Shown: piece by piece, positions 8,157-17,997 of the stretch
Layout: each line of letters begins with the position of its first letter
Position numbering within the stretch: the first letter of the stretch is position 1
From: Sphingopyxis sp. CCNWLW2
Lineage (GTDB): Bacteria; Pseudomonadota; Alphaproteobacteria; Sphingomonadales; Sphingomonadaceae
Assembly: GCF_037095755.1 (NCBI RefSeq)
Contig: NZ_JBAWKJ010000001.1
Location: forward strand, 2,235,001-2,299,000
Length of the DNA stretch: 64,000 nt
Direction: 5' to 3'
Made by a program: the position numbers and the translations under genes
The notes under the pieces: generated by a model
What the model was told of the DNA's origin: nothing
Databases searched by the model: none
The model's input: the letters and a program-made list of their open reading frames with translations, nothing else

Positions 8157-10751
8157 ATGACCAAGGCAACCAATATTCGGTATCTCGTCGGCGCGTCGGC
8201 GCTGATCCTGGCGCTCGCTGGGCAATCTGCCTATGCGCAGACCGTCGATACGGCGCCCCAGGAGGGCCTTGCGGACGAGCAGGGCTCGAGCCAGAGCGGC
8301 GATATTGTCGTCACCGGCACACTCATTCGCGGCATTGCTCCCGTCGGCACCAACGTCGTCGGCGTGTCGCGCGAAGAGATCGTCGCGACCGGTGCGACGA
8401 GCGCGAATGAAATCCTCGCCAATATTCCGCAGGTATCGAACACCTTCCTGCAGGGGCCTAACCCGGGGCGTCCGATCCTGCGGTCGCTCGGCGCGAGCAG
8501 TGGCTCGACAACGCTGATCCTGATCGACGGTCACCGGGTCGTCGGCGGCGGCGGCGCCAGCGCCGATCCGGACCTGATCCCGCCGGCGGTCATCGAACGG
8601 GTCGAGCTCGTGCTTGACGGTGGGTCCGCCATTTACGGGTCGGACGCGATCGGCGGCGTGATCAACTTCATCACCCGCCGACGCTTCGATGGGCTCGAAG
8701 CCAACGCCCGCGTCGGGATCGCCGACCATTACAACGCCTTCGACGGCAGTATCACTGCCGGCAAGAGCTGGGATACGGGATCGGCTTATCTCTCCTATTC
8801 CTTCTCGCGAAACGATCCTCTCTTCGGCCGCGATCGAGACTTTGTATTCCAGGTGATCCCGAACACCGAGGGCTTTTGCGCGCCCGGAACGGTCTTCACC
8901 AGAGGCGGAACGGTGAACGGCAATGCCTATGCGTTGCCGGGCCGGACGCCCGGGATCCTGCCATGCGACAATACGGATGACGCCCAGTTCGCGCCGAAGT
9001 CGGAGCGGCACAATGTCTACGCCGGATTCAACCAGAACATAACCGACTCGATCGAGTTCGATGTTCGGGCTTTCTACTCGCGCAAAACGCTGTCGACCTT
9101 CCAGGGTCCGGTCCGCTCCCGGATCGACATCACGCCGACCAATCCTTATTTCGTGCGGATCGGCGACGAGACCTCGCAAAGCATCTTCACGTCCTTTATC
9201 GGCAATGCGTTTGAAGATCGCAGCAGGAGCGAGCTCCAGCAATATGGGGTCACGTCGACCTTGACGGCCGAGCTCGGCAGCAGCTGGCGATTGACCGTTT
9301 CGGGCAATTACCAGCGCTCGCGGTTCGAAGGCGGCCAGCCGCTGACCGATGCCGGCGCGATCGCCGCGGCGGCGGCAGGCACTACCACTGCGACTGCGCT
9401 CAACCCCTATAATCTCAGCGCCACCAATCCCACGGTGCTGGCCGGCATCCTCCGCGAGCAATATCAGAAATCGAACCAGCATATTTATAGCGGCCGCGCT
9501 ATCGCCGAAGGGCCGTTGTTCCGCTTGCCGGGTGGCAGCGCGCGATTGGCCGTGGGCGTGGATTATCTCGACGAGGCGCAGTGGGACATCGTCAACGCGT
9601 CGATCATCCCCGGGCGCCGGGCCCAGACCCCGGACACCGTCAAGCCCGAGAAGCGCACGACAAAGTCTGCCTTTTTCGAATTCGCGGCGCCGATCGTCGG
9701 GGCCGACAACGCCAGCCCGGGTCTTCACTCGCTGACCTTGTCGCTTTCGGGGCGTTATAATGACTATTCGGACTCGGAGGGGTCGTTCAACCCGAAGGTC
9801 GGCCTGACCTATGAGCCTTTCGAAGGCCTGAAACTGAGAGGCAACTGGGGCCGGTCGTTCAGCTCGCCCGGGCCTGGCCTCAAGGCTGCGTCAGGCTTCG
9901 ACCTCGTGCAGGTTTTGCCAACTGTACTTGTTCCGGGCCAGCAGGCACCCTTCGCTGCGGTCTACGCGGGCTTCGTCGACCAGATCGACCCGCAGAAAGC
10001 CACCACCTGGTCGGTCGGCGTGGACGTCGAGCCCACCGCCACCCCCGGCCTGAAGGCGAGCGTCAGCTACTATAATATCCATCTCAAGGATATGGTCGGC
10101 TTGCTGTCGACGCCTTTCTTCACCCCGGCGCTGAATCAATATGTGCGCGACAATCAGAGCTGCGCGCAGATGGGCTTCCTTAGCGGCGAGCAACAGATAC
10201 CGCTCACGATCGCAGGCCTCTGTGCGCTCAATCCGGCAACCACCTTTGCCTATTACGACCTTCGGCAACAGAATCTGGGGCAGCTGAAACAGGATGGTAT
10301 CGACTTCAATGTGGGCTATCGCCACGAATATGGCTTCGGCACAGTGCACGCCCGTGTGGCCGGGACCTACATCTTGAACCGCGAAAATGCGGTCGTTGCT
10401 GGCTTGCCGTTCGTGTCCGAATTCGACACGCCCGGTGCCAGCCGTTGGAGCGCGGTCGCTTCGGCAGGGCTCCAAACTGGCGGGCTCACCTTCTCGGTCG
10501 ATGTCAACCACCGCGCCGGCTATGACCGCAACGCCGTACCGCTCGTTCAGGCGAGCGTCGGCTCGTTCACGACCGTCGATGCGTTTGCCGCACTCGACCT
10601 GCCTGTGGCCTTTGCGCAGGACCTGCAGTTGACGTTGAATGTCACCAACCTCTTCGATCAGGACCCGCCCTTCTTCGCTGCCGATAAGGGCTTTACGAAC
10701 GGGTCGACGCTCGGACGATTGCTGCAGATCGGGATCCGTACGAAATTCTAG
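8157..10751 (+). CDS. TonB-dependent receptor 1
   Basis: An 864-residue outer-membrane active transporter. A signal peptide ends near SAYAQ (about residue 28). It is followed by a TonB-box-like GDIVVTGTLI and a plug domain (SANEILANIPQV, STTLILIDGHRVVGGG, VIERVELVLDGGSAIYGSDA). A 22-strand barrel follows, ending in LGRLLQIGIRTKF with the typical terminal Phe. Start ATG 8157 follows GGGGAGGATAGAT. Many sphingomonad receptors of this type take up plant-derived oligomers or siderophores. Here the neighbour at 10906 is a tannase-family esterase, so an ester-bearing glycoside or aromatic is likely. It is clearly paralogous to the receptor at 26523-29192 (shared LIRGIAP-x-GTNVV and FDQDPPF ... TNGST). 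Confidence 0.93.
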   Translation: MTKATNIRYLVGASALILALAGQSAYAQTVDTAPQEGLADEQGSSQSGDIVVTGTLIRGIAPVGTNVVGVSREEIVATGATSANEILANIPQVSNTFLQGPNPGRPILRSLGASSGSTTLILIDGHRVVGGGGASADPDLIPPAVIERVELVLDGGSAIYGSDAIGGVINFITRRRFDGLEANARVGIADHYNAFDGSITAGKSWDTGSAYLSYSFSRNDPLFGRDRDFVFQVIPNTEGFCAPGTVFTRGGTVNGNAYALPGRTPGILPCDNTDDAQFAPKSERHNVYAGFNQNITDSIEFDVRAFYSRKTLSTFQGPVRSRIDITPTNPYFVRIGDETSQSIFTSFIGNAFEDRSRSELQQYGVTSTLTAELGSSWRLTVSGNYQRSRFEGGQPLTDAGAIAAAAAGTTTATALNPYNLSATNPTVLAGILREQYQKSNQHIYSGRAIAEGPLFRLPGGSARLAVGVDYLDEAQWDIVNASIIPGRRAQTPDTVKPEKRTTKSAFFEFAAPIVGADNASPGLHSLTLSLSGRYNDYSDSEGSFNPKVGLTYEPFEGLKLRGNWGRSFSSPGPGLKAASGFDLVQVLPTVLVPGQQAPFAAVYAGFVDQIDPQKATTWSVGVDVEPTATPGLKASVSYYNIHLKDMVGLLSTPFFTPALNQYVRDNQSCAQMGFLSGEQQIPLTIAGLCALNPATTFAYYDLRQQNLGQLKQDGIDFNVGYRHEYGFGTVHARVAGTYILNRENAVVAGLPFVSEFDTPGASRWSAVASAGLQTGGLTFSVDVNHRAGYDRNAVPLVQASVGSFTTVDAFAALDLPVAFAQDLQLTLNVTNLFDQDPPFFAADKGFTNGSTLGRLLQIGIRTKF

Positions 10752-10814
10752 ATAAAGGGCAGCGCCGGCGCGTCGGTGCGGGCGCTGCTTGCGGTCGTGA
10801 AATACGCGTTTGCG

Positions 10815-10832
10815 GCTGCCGATACTGTTTGG
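10815..10832. promoter_or_regulatory. degenerate operator-like sequence
   Basis: GCTGCCG-ATAC-TGTTTGG is only a weak match to the shared operator. It is listed because it sits 73 bp before the tannase start at 10906, exactly the spacing of the better sites before the tannase genes at 12816 and 18383. Confidence 0.2.
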
Positions 10833-10905
10833 TTGGAAAGGCCGTGTTCTCGTTGCTCAGATGACGTGTTGGCAACGGCGGGCCTTGAAGTCGAAAGGAC
10901 AAGAG

Positions 10906-12495
10906 ATGGCGAGAATAGGGCAGCTGCGACTGGGGGGATCGCTTGTCGGGCTTGCGGCCTTGATGAGCGGCATATCCTATAGTTTCCCGGTTCCCGCACG
11001 TTCGGCCGAGGACAAGGCGCCGGCGGCGAGCGGGAGCGCGGAAACTTGTGCAGCCCTGGAGGGCCGTCAGGTCGGCAGCGCGGTCATTGACAAGGCTGAA
11101 TTTCTTGCAGTCGGCACAGCAACAAGCCCTTATGGACAAAAGGCCGCGACCGAAATCTGCAAGGTGTCGGCGCGTGTCTCGGCCGGCCCCGATTCAGAAA
11201 TCAAGATCCGCGTGTGGTTGCCGGCCAATTGGAACGGCAAGATGTACGGGGTCGGAGGCGGTGGTTTCAGCGGAAGCTTGGTGATTGACGGCATCGCGCT
11301 GACCGACCCCGTCAACAAAGGCTATGCATCCGTGGCCACCGATGCAGGGCATGATCATTCCGACAAGGTCATATGGGCTTTGAACCATCCGGAGAAGATT
11401 GCCGACTTCGGGCACCGGGCGAACCACCTTGGCGCGGTCGCGGCAAAGGCAATCCTGAATCAATATTATGGTGCTCCTGCCAAACGCTCCTATTTTCACG
11501 GATGCTCGAATGGCGGGCGGGATGCGCTCATGTTGGCGCAGCGCTATCCAGGCGACTATGACGGGATCATAGTCGGGGCACCGGCGAACAGATGGACAGC
11601 CTTGATGTCTTCGTTTCGGCGCAACGAGCAGGTCGTGCGCCTGTCGCCCGGTGTGGATACACTCGGACCGAAACTTGGGCTGGTCCACGACGCCGTGATG
11701 AAACAATGCGATGCGCTCGACGGAGCCAGGGACGGGCTGATCGGGAACCCGAACCAGTGCCGGTTTAATCCGGCGGTGCTTCAGTGCAAATCCAATGCGA
11801 CGTCGACCGCGAGCTGCCTCTCCAAGCCAGAGGTAGCCGCTTTTCGGGGCATTTATCAGGGCACGCGCACCCGCGACGGTAAATTGATCATGGCCGGCTA
11901 TTCGCCTGGCAGCGAATATCAGTGGAGCAGCTGGTTCACCAAACCCGATGGCCCGGCTCCGGGGATGGGCCGGGATTTCTTCCGCTTCATGGTTTACAAT
12001 GATCCGAAGTGGGATGAAAATTCGTTCGTGCTCGACCGCGACTATCCGCGGGCAAAACGGGACACCGGCCCGCTCGTCGATGCCACCGACACCGACCTGC
12101 GCCCGTTCCTTCGCAGCGGCGGCAAGCTGCTGATGTATCATGGCTGGGATGACGCGGCGATACCTGCCCGAAATTCGATCGACTATTTCGGTGCGGCCCG
12201 TCGCACCGCGGGATCGAGAGCCGACCAAATGCGCCTCTTCATGGTGCCGGGGATGGCCCACTGCGGCGGAGGCAACGGCCCGGGGTCGCTCGATACGCTT
12301 GGCGCGCTCGAGACCTGGGTCGAGAACGGAACGGCACCGGAACAGCTCGTCGCCACCAAATATGAAAATGAAATCCAGGCCAAGCTCGGCCAGCCGACGA
12401 AGGTGCTGAAAACGCACCCCGCTTGTCCGTGGCCGAAAACACCGCATTACAGGTCAGGTCCCGTCGAAGATGCCAGCAGTTTTGTCTGTCGATGA
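10906..12495 (+). CDS. tannase/feruloyl esterase family protein 1
   Basis: A 529-residue exported serine esterase of the tannase family (PF07519), which includes fungal tannases, feruloyl esterases and MHETase. ATG 10906 follows AAAGGAC at a good distance; an upstream in-frame ATG (10810) would bury the signal peptide. The signal peptide runs through LVGLAALMSGISYSFPVPARSA. The family's CS-D-HC arrangement is complete: Ser201 in FHGCSNGGRDA, Asp416 in YHGWDDAAIP, His452 in GMAHCGGG, with cysteines next to Ser and His. The region between about residues 215 and 400 is the lid domain that sets substrate choice. It likely removes an acyl or aroyl group from a sugar or polyol in the periplasm. It lies 154 bp after receptor 1 and may be co-transcribed. 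The real ester is unknown. Confidence 0.9.
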   Translation: MARIGQLRLGGSLVGLAALMSGISYSFPVPARSAEDKAPAASGSAETCAALEGRQVGSAVIDKAEFLAVGTATSPYGQKAATEICKVSARVSAGPDSEIKIRVWLPANWNGKMYGVGGGGFSGSLVIDGIALTDPVNKGYASVATDAGHDHSDKVIWALNHPEKIADFGHRANHLGAVAAKAILNQYYGAPAKRSYFHGCSNGGRDALMLAQRYPGDYDGIIVGAPANRWTALMSSFRRNEQVVRLSPGVDTLGPKLGLVHDAVMKQCDALDGARDGLIGNPNQCRFNPAVLQCKSNATSTASCLSKPEVAAFRGIYQGTRTRDGKLIMAGYSPGSEYQWSSWFTKPDGPAPGMGRDFFRFMVYNDPKWDENSFVLDRDYPRAKRDTGPLVDATDTDLRPFLRSGGKLLMYHGWDDAAIPARNSIDYFGAARRTAGSRADQMRLFMVPGMAHCGGGNGPGSLDTLGALETWVENGTAPEQLVATKYENEIQAKLGQPTKVLKTHPACPWPKTPHYRSGPVEDASSFVCR

Positions 12496-12815
12496 GGGAT
12501 CTAGCGGCTTTACGGTTCTGCAGTCCCGTGGATCGCCGCGAGGGGCCTTGATGCCGATCGCGTCCTATTGACCCGACTGGCTGTGCGCCTGTGCGTTCAC
12601 GCCGGGGGCAGTATGGCACGAACGGTCGTTCTTCGAATGAACCCTCGCTTGCCGGCTCTGGTCGGGGAACGGTGGACGCGGGTTGCCGAACCTCCCGAGC
12701 CATATGTCGGGGAGCTCGATACATACGGTCAGAACTGATCGTAATATGTTGATCTTGCTGCAGGAGCGTGCAACCTTTCCGTTCACTTGCAGCGAAGATA
12801 GGGCGTGGGGTTGAA
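12496..12815. other. intergenic region between esterases 1 and 2
   Basis: No gene. It contains the shared operator at 12725-12742 and an AT-rich -10-like TAATAT next to it. Confidence 0.6.
12725..12742. promoter_or_regulatory. shared operator site 2
   Basis: ACGGTCA-GAAC-TGATCGT, followed by TAATAT as a possible -10 box. It is 73 bp before the start at 12816. The core CAGAACTGAT is identical to site 4. Confidence 0.65.
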
Positions 12816-14423
12816 ATGACGACGTTTAAGCTTTTGCCGAAGATCGCGCTTTGTTGCTCGGCTGCGGTCGCTGCCGGCTGGGCGACGCTGCCCCTCGCGG
12901 CCGCGCCGGGGACGCCCACCGGCGCCGCGCCACCTGTGGCATCTGACAACACGGCTTGTGTGCGGCTGGTGGGTACGAGCGTGGGCGGAGGCCAGATCAT
13001 GAGCGCTGTTAGCGTCGCTTCCGGCGGAAGCCTCGCATCGGGGCCGTTGTCGGCCCTGAAGGCGACGGCACCCTTCTGCCGCGTGAGCGCGGTCCTGCGG
13101 CCGGTCGCGGGATCCGAAATCCAGGTCGAGGTCTGGCTCCCCGAGGCGTGGAATGGAAAGCTGCTTGCCGTTGGCGGTGGCGGCTTCAGCGGCGGACTTG
13201 ACTCGGTTGCGATCACGCTTCGTTCAGGGTTGGCTGAAGGATATGCGGGCCTCGCTACCGACGCCGGCCACAAGACGGCTGATGGCGCCAGCTGGGCGGC
13301 AGGACAGCCCGAAAAGGTGGTCGACTGGGGGCACCGGGCGAACCATGTCGGTGCGGCTTTTGCCAAGTCGCTGATCGAGGCGCACTACGGCCGCCCGGCG
13401 AGCCGGGCCTATTTCAACGCCTGTTCGAATGGCGGGCGTGACGCCTTGATGGAGGCAAATCGCTTTCCCGAGGATTATGATGGCATCATCGCCGGCGCCC
13501 CTGCGTTCGACTGGACCGGGATGACGTCTGCCTTCCTCTGGTACCACCAGACGATATTCCAGACGCCAGGGGCGGCAACGCTCCCCACGAAGATCAAGGC
13601 CGTGTCCGAGGCGATCCGTGCGAAATGCGACGCGCTCGACGGAGTCACGGACGGCATTCTCGAAAATCCGAGAGCCTGCCGCTTCGACCCGGCTGAACTT
13701 GCGTGCAAGGGCGGTGACGACAAGTCTTGCCTCACGACGGCTGAAGCGGATGCGCTGCGCAAGATTTACGACGGACCGCGCCTCCAGACCGGCAAGCGCA
13801 TCTATTCGGGTCTCGCGCTGGGCGACGAGGATATTCCGGCCAATGCCAATGGCTGGCTCGACCCCTCGCAGCAGGGAACAGGCGCCTTCGGGACGGAATT
13901 CTTCCGGTGGATGGTCTATCAGGACCCGAACTGGAAACCCGAGAGCTTCCAGCTCGACCGCGATTATCCGCTGGCGGTGCAGAAGACGGGATCGATTGTC
14001 GATGTCGGCCCCGATCTTCGGGCGTTCGCAGCACGTGGCGGCAAGCTCATCCTGTGGCACGGCTGGTCGGACGCGCGCGTTCCCGCCGACCATACGATCG
14101 ACTATTATGAAGATGTGCGGCGCAAGATCGGTGCGACTTCGGCAAAGAAGAGCGTGCGACTGTTCATGGCGCCCGGGATGGCGCATTGCTTCGCTGGCCC
14201 CGGTCCGAACAAGTTCGACATGGTGCGCGAACTCGATCGTTGGGTCGAGCAGGGAAAGCCGCCCGAGCGGGTCATCGCCACCAAATTCGACAACGACATA
14301 CTCGCGCTGATCGGACAGCCAGCCAAGACGCTCCGCACCCGGCCGCTTTGCCCATGGCCGAAGACGGCGCACTATAAAGGCAAAGGGTCTACCGACGATG
14401 CCGCGAGCTTTGTCTGTCGTTGA
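12816..14423 (+). CDS. tannase/feruloyl esterase family protein 2
   Basis: A 535-residue exported esterase of the same family, but the most divergent of the four. ATG 12816 follows GGGG-TTGAA. A signal peptide runs to about residue 34 (AAGWATLPLAAA). The catalytic triad with its flanking cysteines is present: Ser204 in FNACSNGGRDA, Asp in WHGWSDARVP, His in GMAHCFAGPGP. It ends in TDDAASFVCR, a C-terminal tail shared by all four paralogues. It has its own operator and -10-like element, so it is probably independently transcribed. The decayed fragment at 17998-18209 resembles the C-terminus of this gene (KFDNDxLALIGQP) more than the others, so this gene may have been duplicated once. Substrate unknown; an acylated sugar or phenolic ester is inferred. 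Confidence 0.9.
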   Translation: MTTFKLLPKIALCCSAAVAAGWATLPLAAAPGTPTGAAPPVASDNTACVRLVGTSVGGGQIMSAVSVASGGSLASGPLSALKATAPFCRVSAVLRPVAGSEIQVEVWLPEAWNGKLLAVGGGGFSGGLDSVAITLRSGLAEGYAGLATDAGHKTADGASWAAGQPEKVVDWGHRANHVGAAFAKSLIEAHYGRPASRAYFNACSNGGRDALMEANRFPEDYDGIIAGAPAFDWTGMTSAFLWYHQTIFQTPGAATLPTKIKAVSEAIRAKCDALDGVTDGILENPRACRFDPAELACKGGDDKSCLTTAEADALRKIYDGPRLQTGKRIYSGLALGDEDIPANANGWLDPSQQGTGAFGTEFFRWMVYQDPNWKPESFQLDRDYPLAVQKTGSIVDVGPDLRAFAARGGKLILWHGWSDARVPADHTIDYYEDVRRKIGATSAKKSVRLFMAPGMAHCFAGPGPNKFDMVRELDRWVEQGKPPERVIATKFDNDILALIGQPAKTLRTRPLCPWPKTAHYKGKGSTDDAASFVCR

Positions 14424-14883
14424 TTTCGGCGAGCGGCTGAGGCGCGCCAAGCCATCTCCCGTCGCGGCAGCGGAGGCCGCGCTCGGGTGCGTCATTGGCG
14501 GGTGGCGCGATGATTACCACCGGCTTCGGCCGCATAGCAGCCACGGATATAGACAGTGGCCGTAAAACTGATCGTCGTTTGCGTATGGGGCAGGCCGCCA
14601 ACGATCCGGCAAAATGCGATTCTTTCAATCGAGGAAGCCGCCCCGTTCATCCGTCTTGGGCGGCGGCGATGAAGAGCGAAGGCGCGTCGGCGGAATTCAT
14701 TCGCGTCGATTTGGTCTGCGGCGCGAGCGACTGGCTATCAGTAATAACATGCAGTCAAGCCCGCTTATAAATTGACAAGCAACCATGTCGCGTTATCCCG
14801 GTTGTGTCCCGGTTTTAAGCGAGTCGTTCGTATTCGCGAGCCGGGAAATGATGGCTCGAAAGCTAATCGATGGGGGAGGGCTT
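14424..14883. other. intergenic region before receptor 2
   Basis: No gene seen in about 460 bases. It holds the shared operator at 14751-14768 with a -10-like TTATAAA overlapping its right arm. Confidence 0.6.
14751..14768. promoter_or_regulatory. shared operator site 3
   Basis: GCAGTCA-AGCC-CGCTTAT; the right arm runs straight into TATAAA, a good -10 box. It is 115 bp before the receptor start at 14884. Confidence 0.65.
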
Positions 14884-17800
14884 GTGACAAAAACTGCAAT
14901 ATCACTGCGTCTTGCGTGCAGCACTGCTGCGCTGGTTCTGGCTGGCGTGACGGGGACCGTATTCGCACAATCCACAACATCCGAACCGGACGCGGTCTCA
15001 AGCACCGGCAGTTCCACGGACGCCGACGAACGTGCCGCCGACGAGGCGATCATCGTTACCGGGACCAATATTTCCGGCGTGAAGCCGGTCGGCAATCTGT
15101 CGACCGTGGTAACGGCCGACGATGCTGTTAAAGCCGGCTATTCCACCCCGGCCGAGTTGCTCCGCACGTTGCCGCAGGTCCGTTCCGGGGAATATGACAG
15201 CGACGGCGGTCGCAGCACCATTTCTCTCCAGAATTCTTCGGGCGCAAACACGGTTAGTCTTCGTGGTCTTGGGGGAAGCGCGGGCACGCTGATCCTGATC
15301 GACGGACGCCGGAGCGTCCAGGTGGGTACAAACACCAATGGAACCGAAGTGAACCAGGTTCCGCTCGCAGCTCTGCAGCGTATCGAGGTCATCGCCGACG
15401 GCGCCTCGGCTGTTTACGGCTCCGACGCCGTCGCCGGGGTGATCAACTATATCATCCGCAAGGATTATGACGGCGCCGAAGTCACATTCCGCGCGAACAA
15501 CAATAGCGGCGGCATGGAATATGGCGCGGACGCCACGGTCGGAACGAAGTGGGACACCGGCAATATATTGGTCGCCTATGGCTACACTCACCGTGATTCC
15601 GTCAGAGCCGGCAAAAGCCCCTATCTCGATTTCGACGGACGCCCTCTCGGCGGCTATGATCGTCGGATCGACGGTGCCAACGCAACGACCGGCTTCGTGC
15701 CGAACATCGTCGTTGCCGGGCCCGCCAACGCGACCATACCGCGCGCCTTTGCGAATACCTATTATGGTCTCCCTACCGGTGCCAACGTCGGCCTCAGTCC
15801 CGCTCAGCTTCGTCTGAACGATCCAAATCTCTCCGATCTCGCGGACTTCACCGACTATGTTGGCGATCTGGAGCGGCACCAGGTTGCGATCTATGCCAAC
15901 CAGCAATTGGGCGACAATGTCGAAGTCTTTCTCCAGGGCAATTATCTCAACCGAGAGACTCTGACCCGCTCGGGCGAGGGCGTAAGCTCCGTCACGCCGG
16001 TCGTCCTGCGCCAGTTCCTGCGCAACAGTGCCGGCGCCGTGACGGCGACACCCAACCCTTTTTATATCAGCGGGATCCCCGGCGTGGCCCCCGGTGCCGA
16101 TCTCAACGTGCAATATGCTACGCTGAAGGATGGTGGACCGAAGTTGTTCAAGGGCTCGGACGAGACCTATAATGTGACTGCCGGGGTGCGGGCCAGCCTG
16201 CCATTCGAGTGGAAGGTCGAGGCCTTTTATACCTACGGTCGTAACAAGGGGTGCGGCTATTGTCTCGTCGAGGGGAGCTATACCAACCCCGTCGCACTGC
16301 AATATCAGATTGATATCGGCGCGATCAACCCGCTGAGCAGCAATTCCGTGACGGCCGCGCAGCTTGCAACCTTCCGCGGCAACCAAACCCAGATTGGGCA
16401 CAATGGCCTCGATGACGCCGTTATCAAGTTCAACGGTCCGCTTTTCGATCTTCCGGGCGGCACTGTTCGGGCCGCTGTGGGCGGGGAACGCATCAAGACG
16501 TTCAATTACAATGTGAACACCTCGGTCGCCGGCACCAACAATGCGGTGGTCCAGCTCACGAACAAGGCAAACAGCCTTGCCGACCGGACTGTCTGGTCGG
16601 CGTTTGGCGAAGTTTATGTGCCGTTCGTCGGCGAGGAAATGAACGTTCCGCTCATCAAGAGTTTCGTGGTCAACGCAGCCGTTCGCTATGACGATTACAG
16701 CGACGTCGGTCAGACCACCAACCCGAAGTTCGGAGCGACCTGGGAAGTGAACGACTTCCTGACGCTTTATGGAAGCTGGGGCACCTCCTACACGGCACCG
16801 ACGCTGGCCGATCTCAATCCGTCTGCCTATGTGTCTGGAACGGTCACCAATCTCATCCAGCCCTATAACGCGGGCCAGGCGACGGCGGCAGGACGCCTCG
16901 CGCAGGTCGATCTGCGCTTCTCGCCGATCTCATTCTTGCCCGAAGCGTTTTGCGGCAACATCATTCCGGGTCAGTGCGTCATTCCGAACATGGCGCTGCT
17001 GTTCGGCGCTAATCCCAACATCCGGCCTCAAACCTCGACGAACTGGACGCTTGGCGCGGAACTGAAGCCGGGTGGCGGTTTCCGGGCGAGCATCAACTAC
17101 TATAATATCGATTTCAAGAACCGGGTCGTGTTCCCGCTGACGCTGCAGAAATTCCTTGAGGGCAGGGATCCTGGCAGCACGCCGCCGACCTATCGCGGCT
17201 ATGAGCAGTTCGTCATCCCGATCAGCAATCCGGCCACCTGTTCGAACGCCGACCTTTCGACTGCCGATCCGACCTTGCAGGGATATTTGTCGAGGCCCAT
17301 TTACGGCTCGACGAGCGGTGTGGGGGCCTTGGCCGCTTTTCCGAATTTCTGCGGCATAAAGGGACTGATCGACTCGCGCTTCATCAATCTTGGCCGAACC
17401 CGGACCGAAGGCCTGGACGTTGACCTGAGTTGGATGGGTACGGCAGGCGAGGTATCGCTCAATGCGACGGCGTCGGCGAACGTCATCTTGCGCAACGACG
17501 AGTCCATCGGCCCGGGCGCGCCCGTGGAATCGCGGATCAACCTGATCAACACGCCGATCAAATGGCGCGGGCGCGCGGGCGTGGGCGCTGCATATCGCGG
17601 TTTCACAACGACCCTGTTTGCCAACTATCTTGGGTCGTTCACGAACGACGACAATCGCGACCCGGTATTCGGCCAGAAAACCCCGATCCCGGTGAAAATA
17701 CCTTCCTACACCACCTTCGATCTCAACCTTGGCTATTCGACTGACTTCAAAGGCCGAGACGCCGGCATCCTCAAGGGGCTCAGGGGATCGATCACGATCC

Positions 17801-17916
17801 TCAACCTGTTCGACAAGGATCCGCAGACGGTCGTGAACGGCTTTGGCAGCTATTATGCCGGCCGCGGCACGCCGTTCGGACGGTCGGTGTCGCTGCAGGT
17901 GACCGGGTCTTTCTGA
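14884..17916 (+). CDS. TonB-dependent receptor 2
   Basis: A 1010-residue outer-membrane receptor, longer than the other two. GTG 14884 is preceded by GGGGGAGG; ATG codons at 14848/14851 are alternatives with poorer context. The signal peptide ends at TVFAQ. The plug has EAIIVTGTNISGVKPVGNLS, TPAELLRTLPQV, GSAGTLILIDGRRSV and IEVIADGASAVYGSDAVAGV. The barrel ends in GRSVSLQVTGSF with a terminal Phe. Two cysteine pairs are visible in extracellular-loop positions (NKGCGYCLVEG and FCGNIIPGQCVI), which suggests disulphide-braced loops. It is not a close paralogue of receptors 1 and 3, so it may import a different part or size of the same substrate. A strong terminator follows immediately. Confidence 0.93.
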   Translation: MTKTAISLRLACSTAALVLAGVTGTVFAQSTTSEPDAVSSTGSSTDADERAADEAIIVTGTNISGVKPVGNLSTVVTADDAVKAGYSTPAELLRTLPQVRSGEYDSDGGRSTISLQNSSGANTVSLRGLGGSAGTLILIDGRRSVQVGTNTNGTEVNQVPLAALQRIEVIADGASAVYGSDAVAGVINYIIRKDYDGAEVTFRANNNSGGMEYGADATVGTKWDTGNILVAYGYTHRDSVRAGKSPYLDFDGRPLGGYDRRIDGANATTGFVPNIVVAGPANATIPRAFANTYYGLPTGANVGLSPAQLRLNDPNLSDLADFTDYVGDLERHQVAIYANQQLGDNVEVFLQGNYLNRETLTRSGEGVSSVTPVVLRQFLRNSAGAVTATPNPFYISGIPGVAPGADLNVQYATLKDGGPKLFKGSDETYNVTAGVRASLPFEWKVEAFYTYGRNKGCGYCLVEGSYTNPVALQYQIDIGAINPLSSNSVTAAQLATFRGNQTQIGHNGLDDAVIKFNGPLFDLPGGTVRAAVGGERIKTFNYNVNTSVAGTNNAVVQLTNKANSLADRTVWSAFGEVYVPFVGEEMNVPLIKSFVVNAAVRYDDYSDVGQTTNPKFGATWEVNDFLTLYGSWGTSYTAPTLADLNPSAYVSGTVTNLIQPYNAGQATAAGRLAQVDLRFSPISFLPEAFCGNIIPGQCVIPNMALLFGANPNIRPQTSTNWTLGAELKPGGGFRASINYYNIDFKNRVVFPLTLQKFLEGRDPGSTPPTYRGYEQFVIPISNPATCSNADLSTADPTLQGYLSRPIYGSTSGVGALAAFPNFCGIKGLIDSRFINLGRTRTEGLDVDLSWMGTAGEVSLNATASANVILRNDESIGPGAPVESRINLINTPIKWRGRAGVGAAYRGFTTTLFANYLGSFTNDDNRDPVFGQKTPIPVKIPSYTTFDLNLGYSTDFKGRDAGILKGLRGSITILNLFDKDPQTVVNGFGSYYAGRGTPFGRSVSLQVTGSF

Positions 17917-17932
17917 ACCGGGCGAACGAAAC

Positions 17933-17970
17933 AGGACTGCCTGCCGCTGCTTGCGGCAGGCAGTCCTTTT
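17933..17970 (+). terminator. intrinsic terminator after receptor 2
   Basis: A perfect 15-bp stem (AGGACTGCCTGCCGC with its complement, 17933-17947 and 17953-17967), 5-base loop, then TTTTCATTTT. It starts 16 bases after the receptor stop codon. Confidence 0.92.
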
Positions 17971-17997
17971 CATTTTGGCGCTTGAGACAATCGAGGA

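Noticed and set aside
7965..9728. 587-codon open frame antisense to receptor 1
   Set aside because: It lies wholly opposite a receptor with clear domains, has no ribosome site or recognisable domain, and is Arg/Gly/Asp-rich as expected for a GC-rich shadow frame.
14998..16401. 467-codon antisense frame in receptor 2
   Set aside because: Shadow of the receptor frame; no domain, no start signal.
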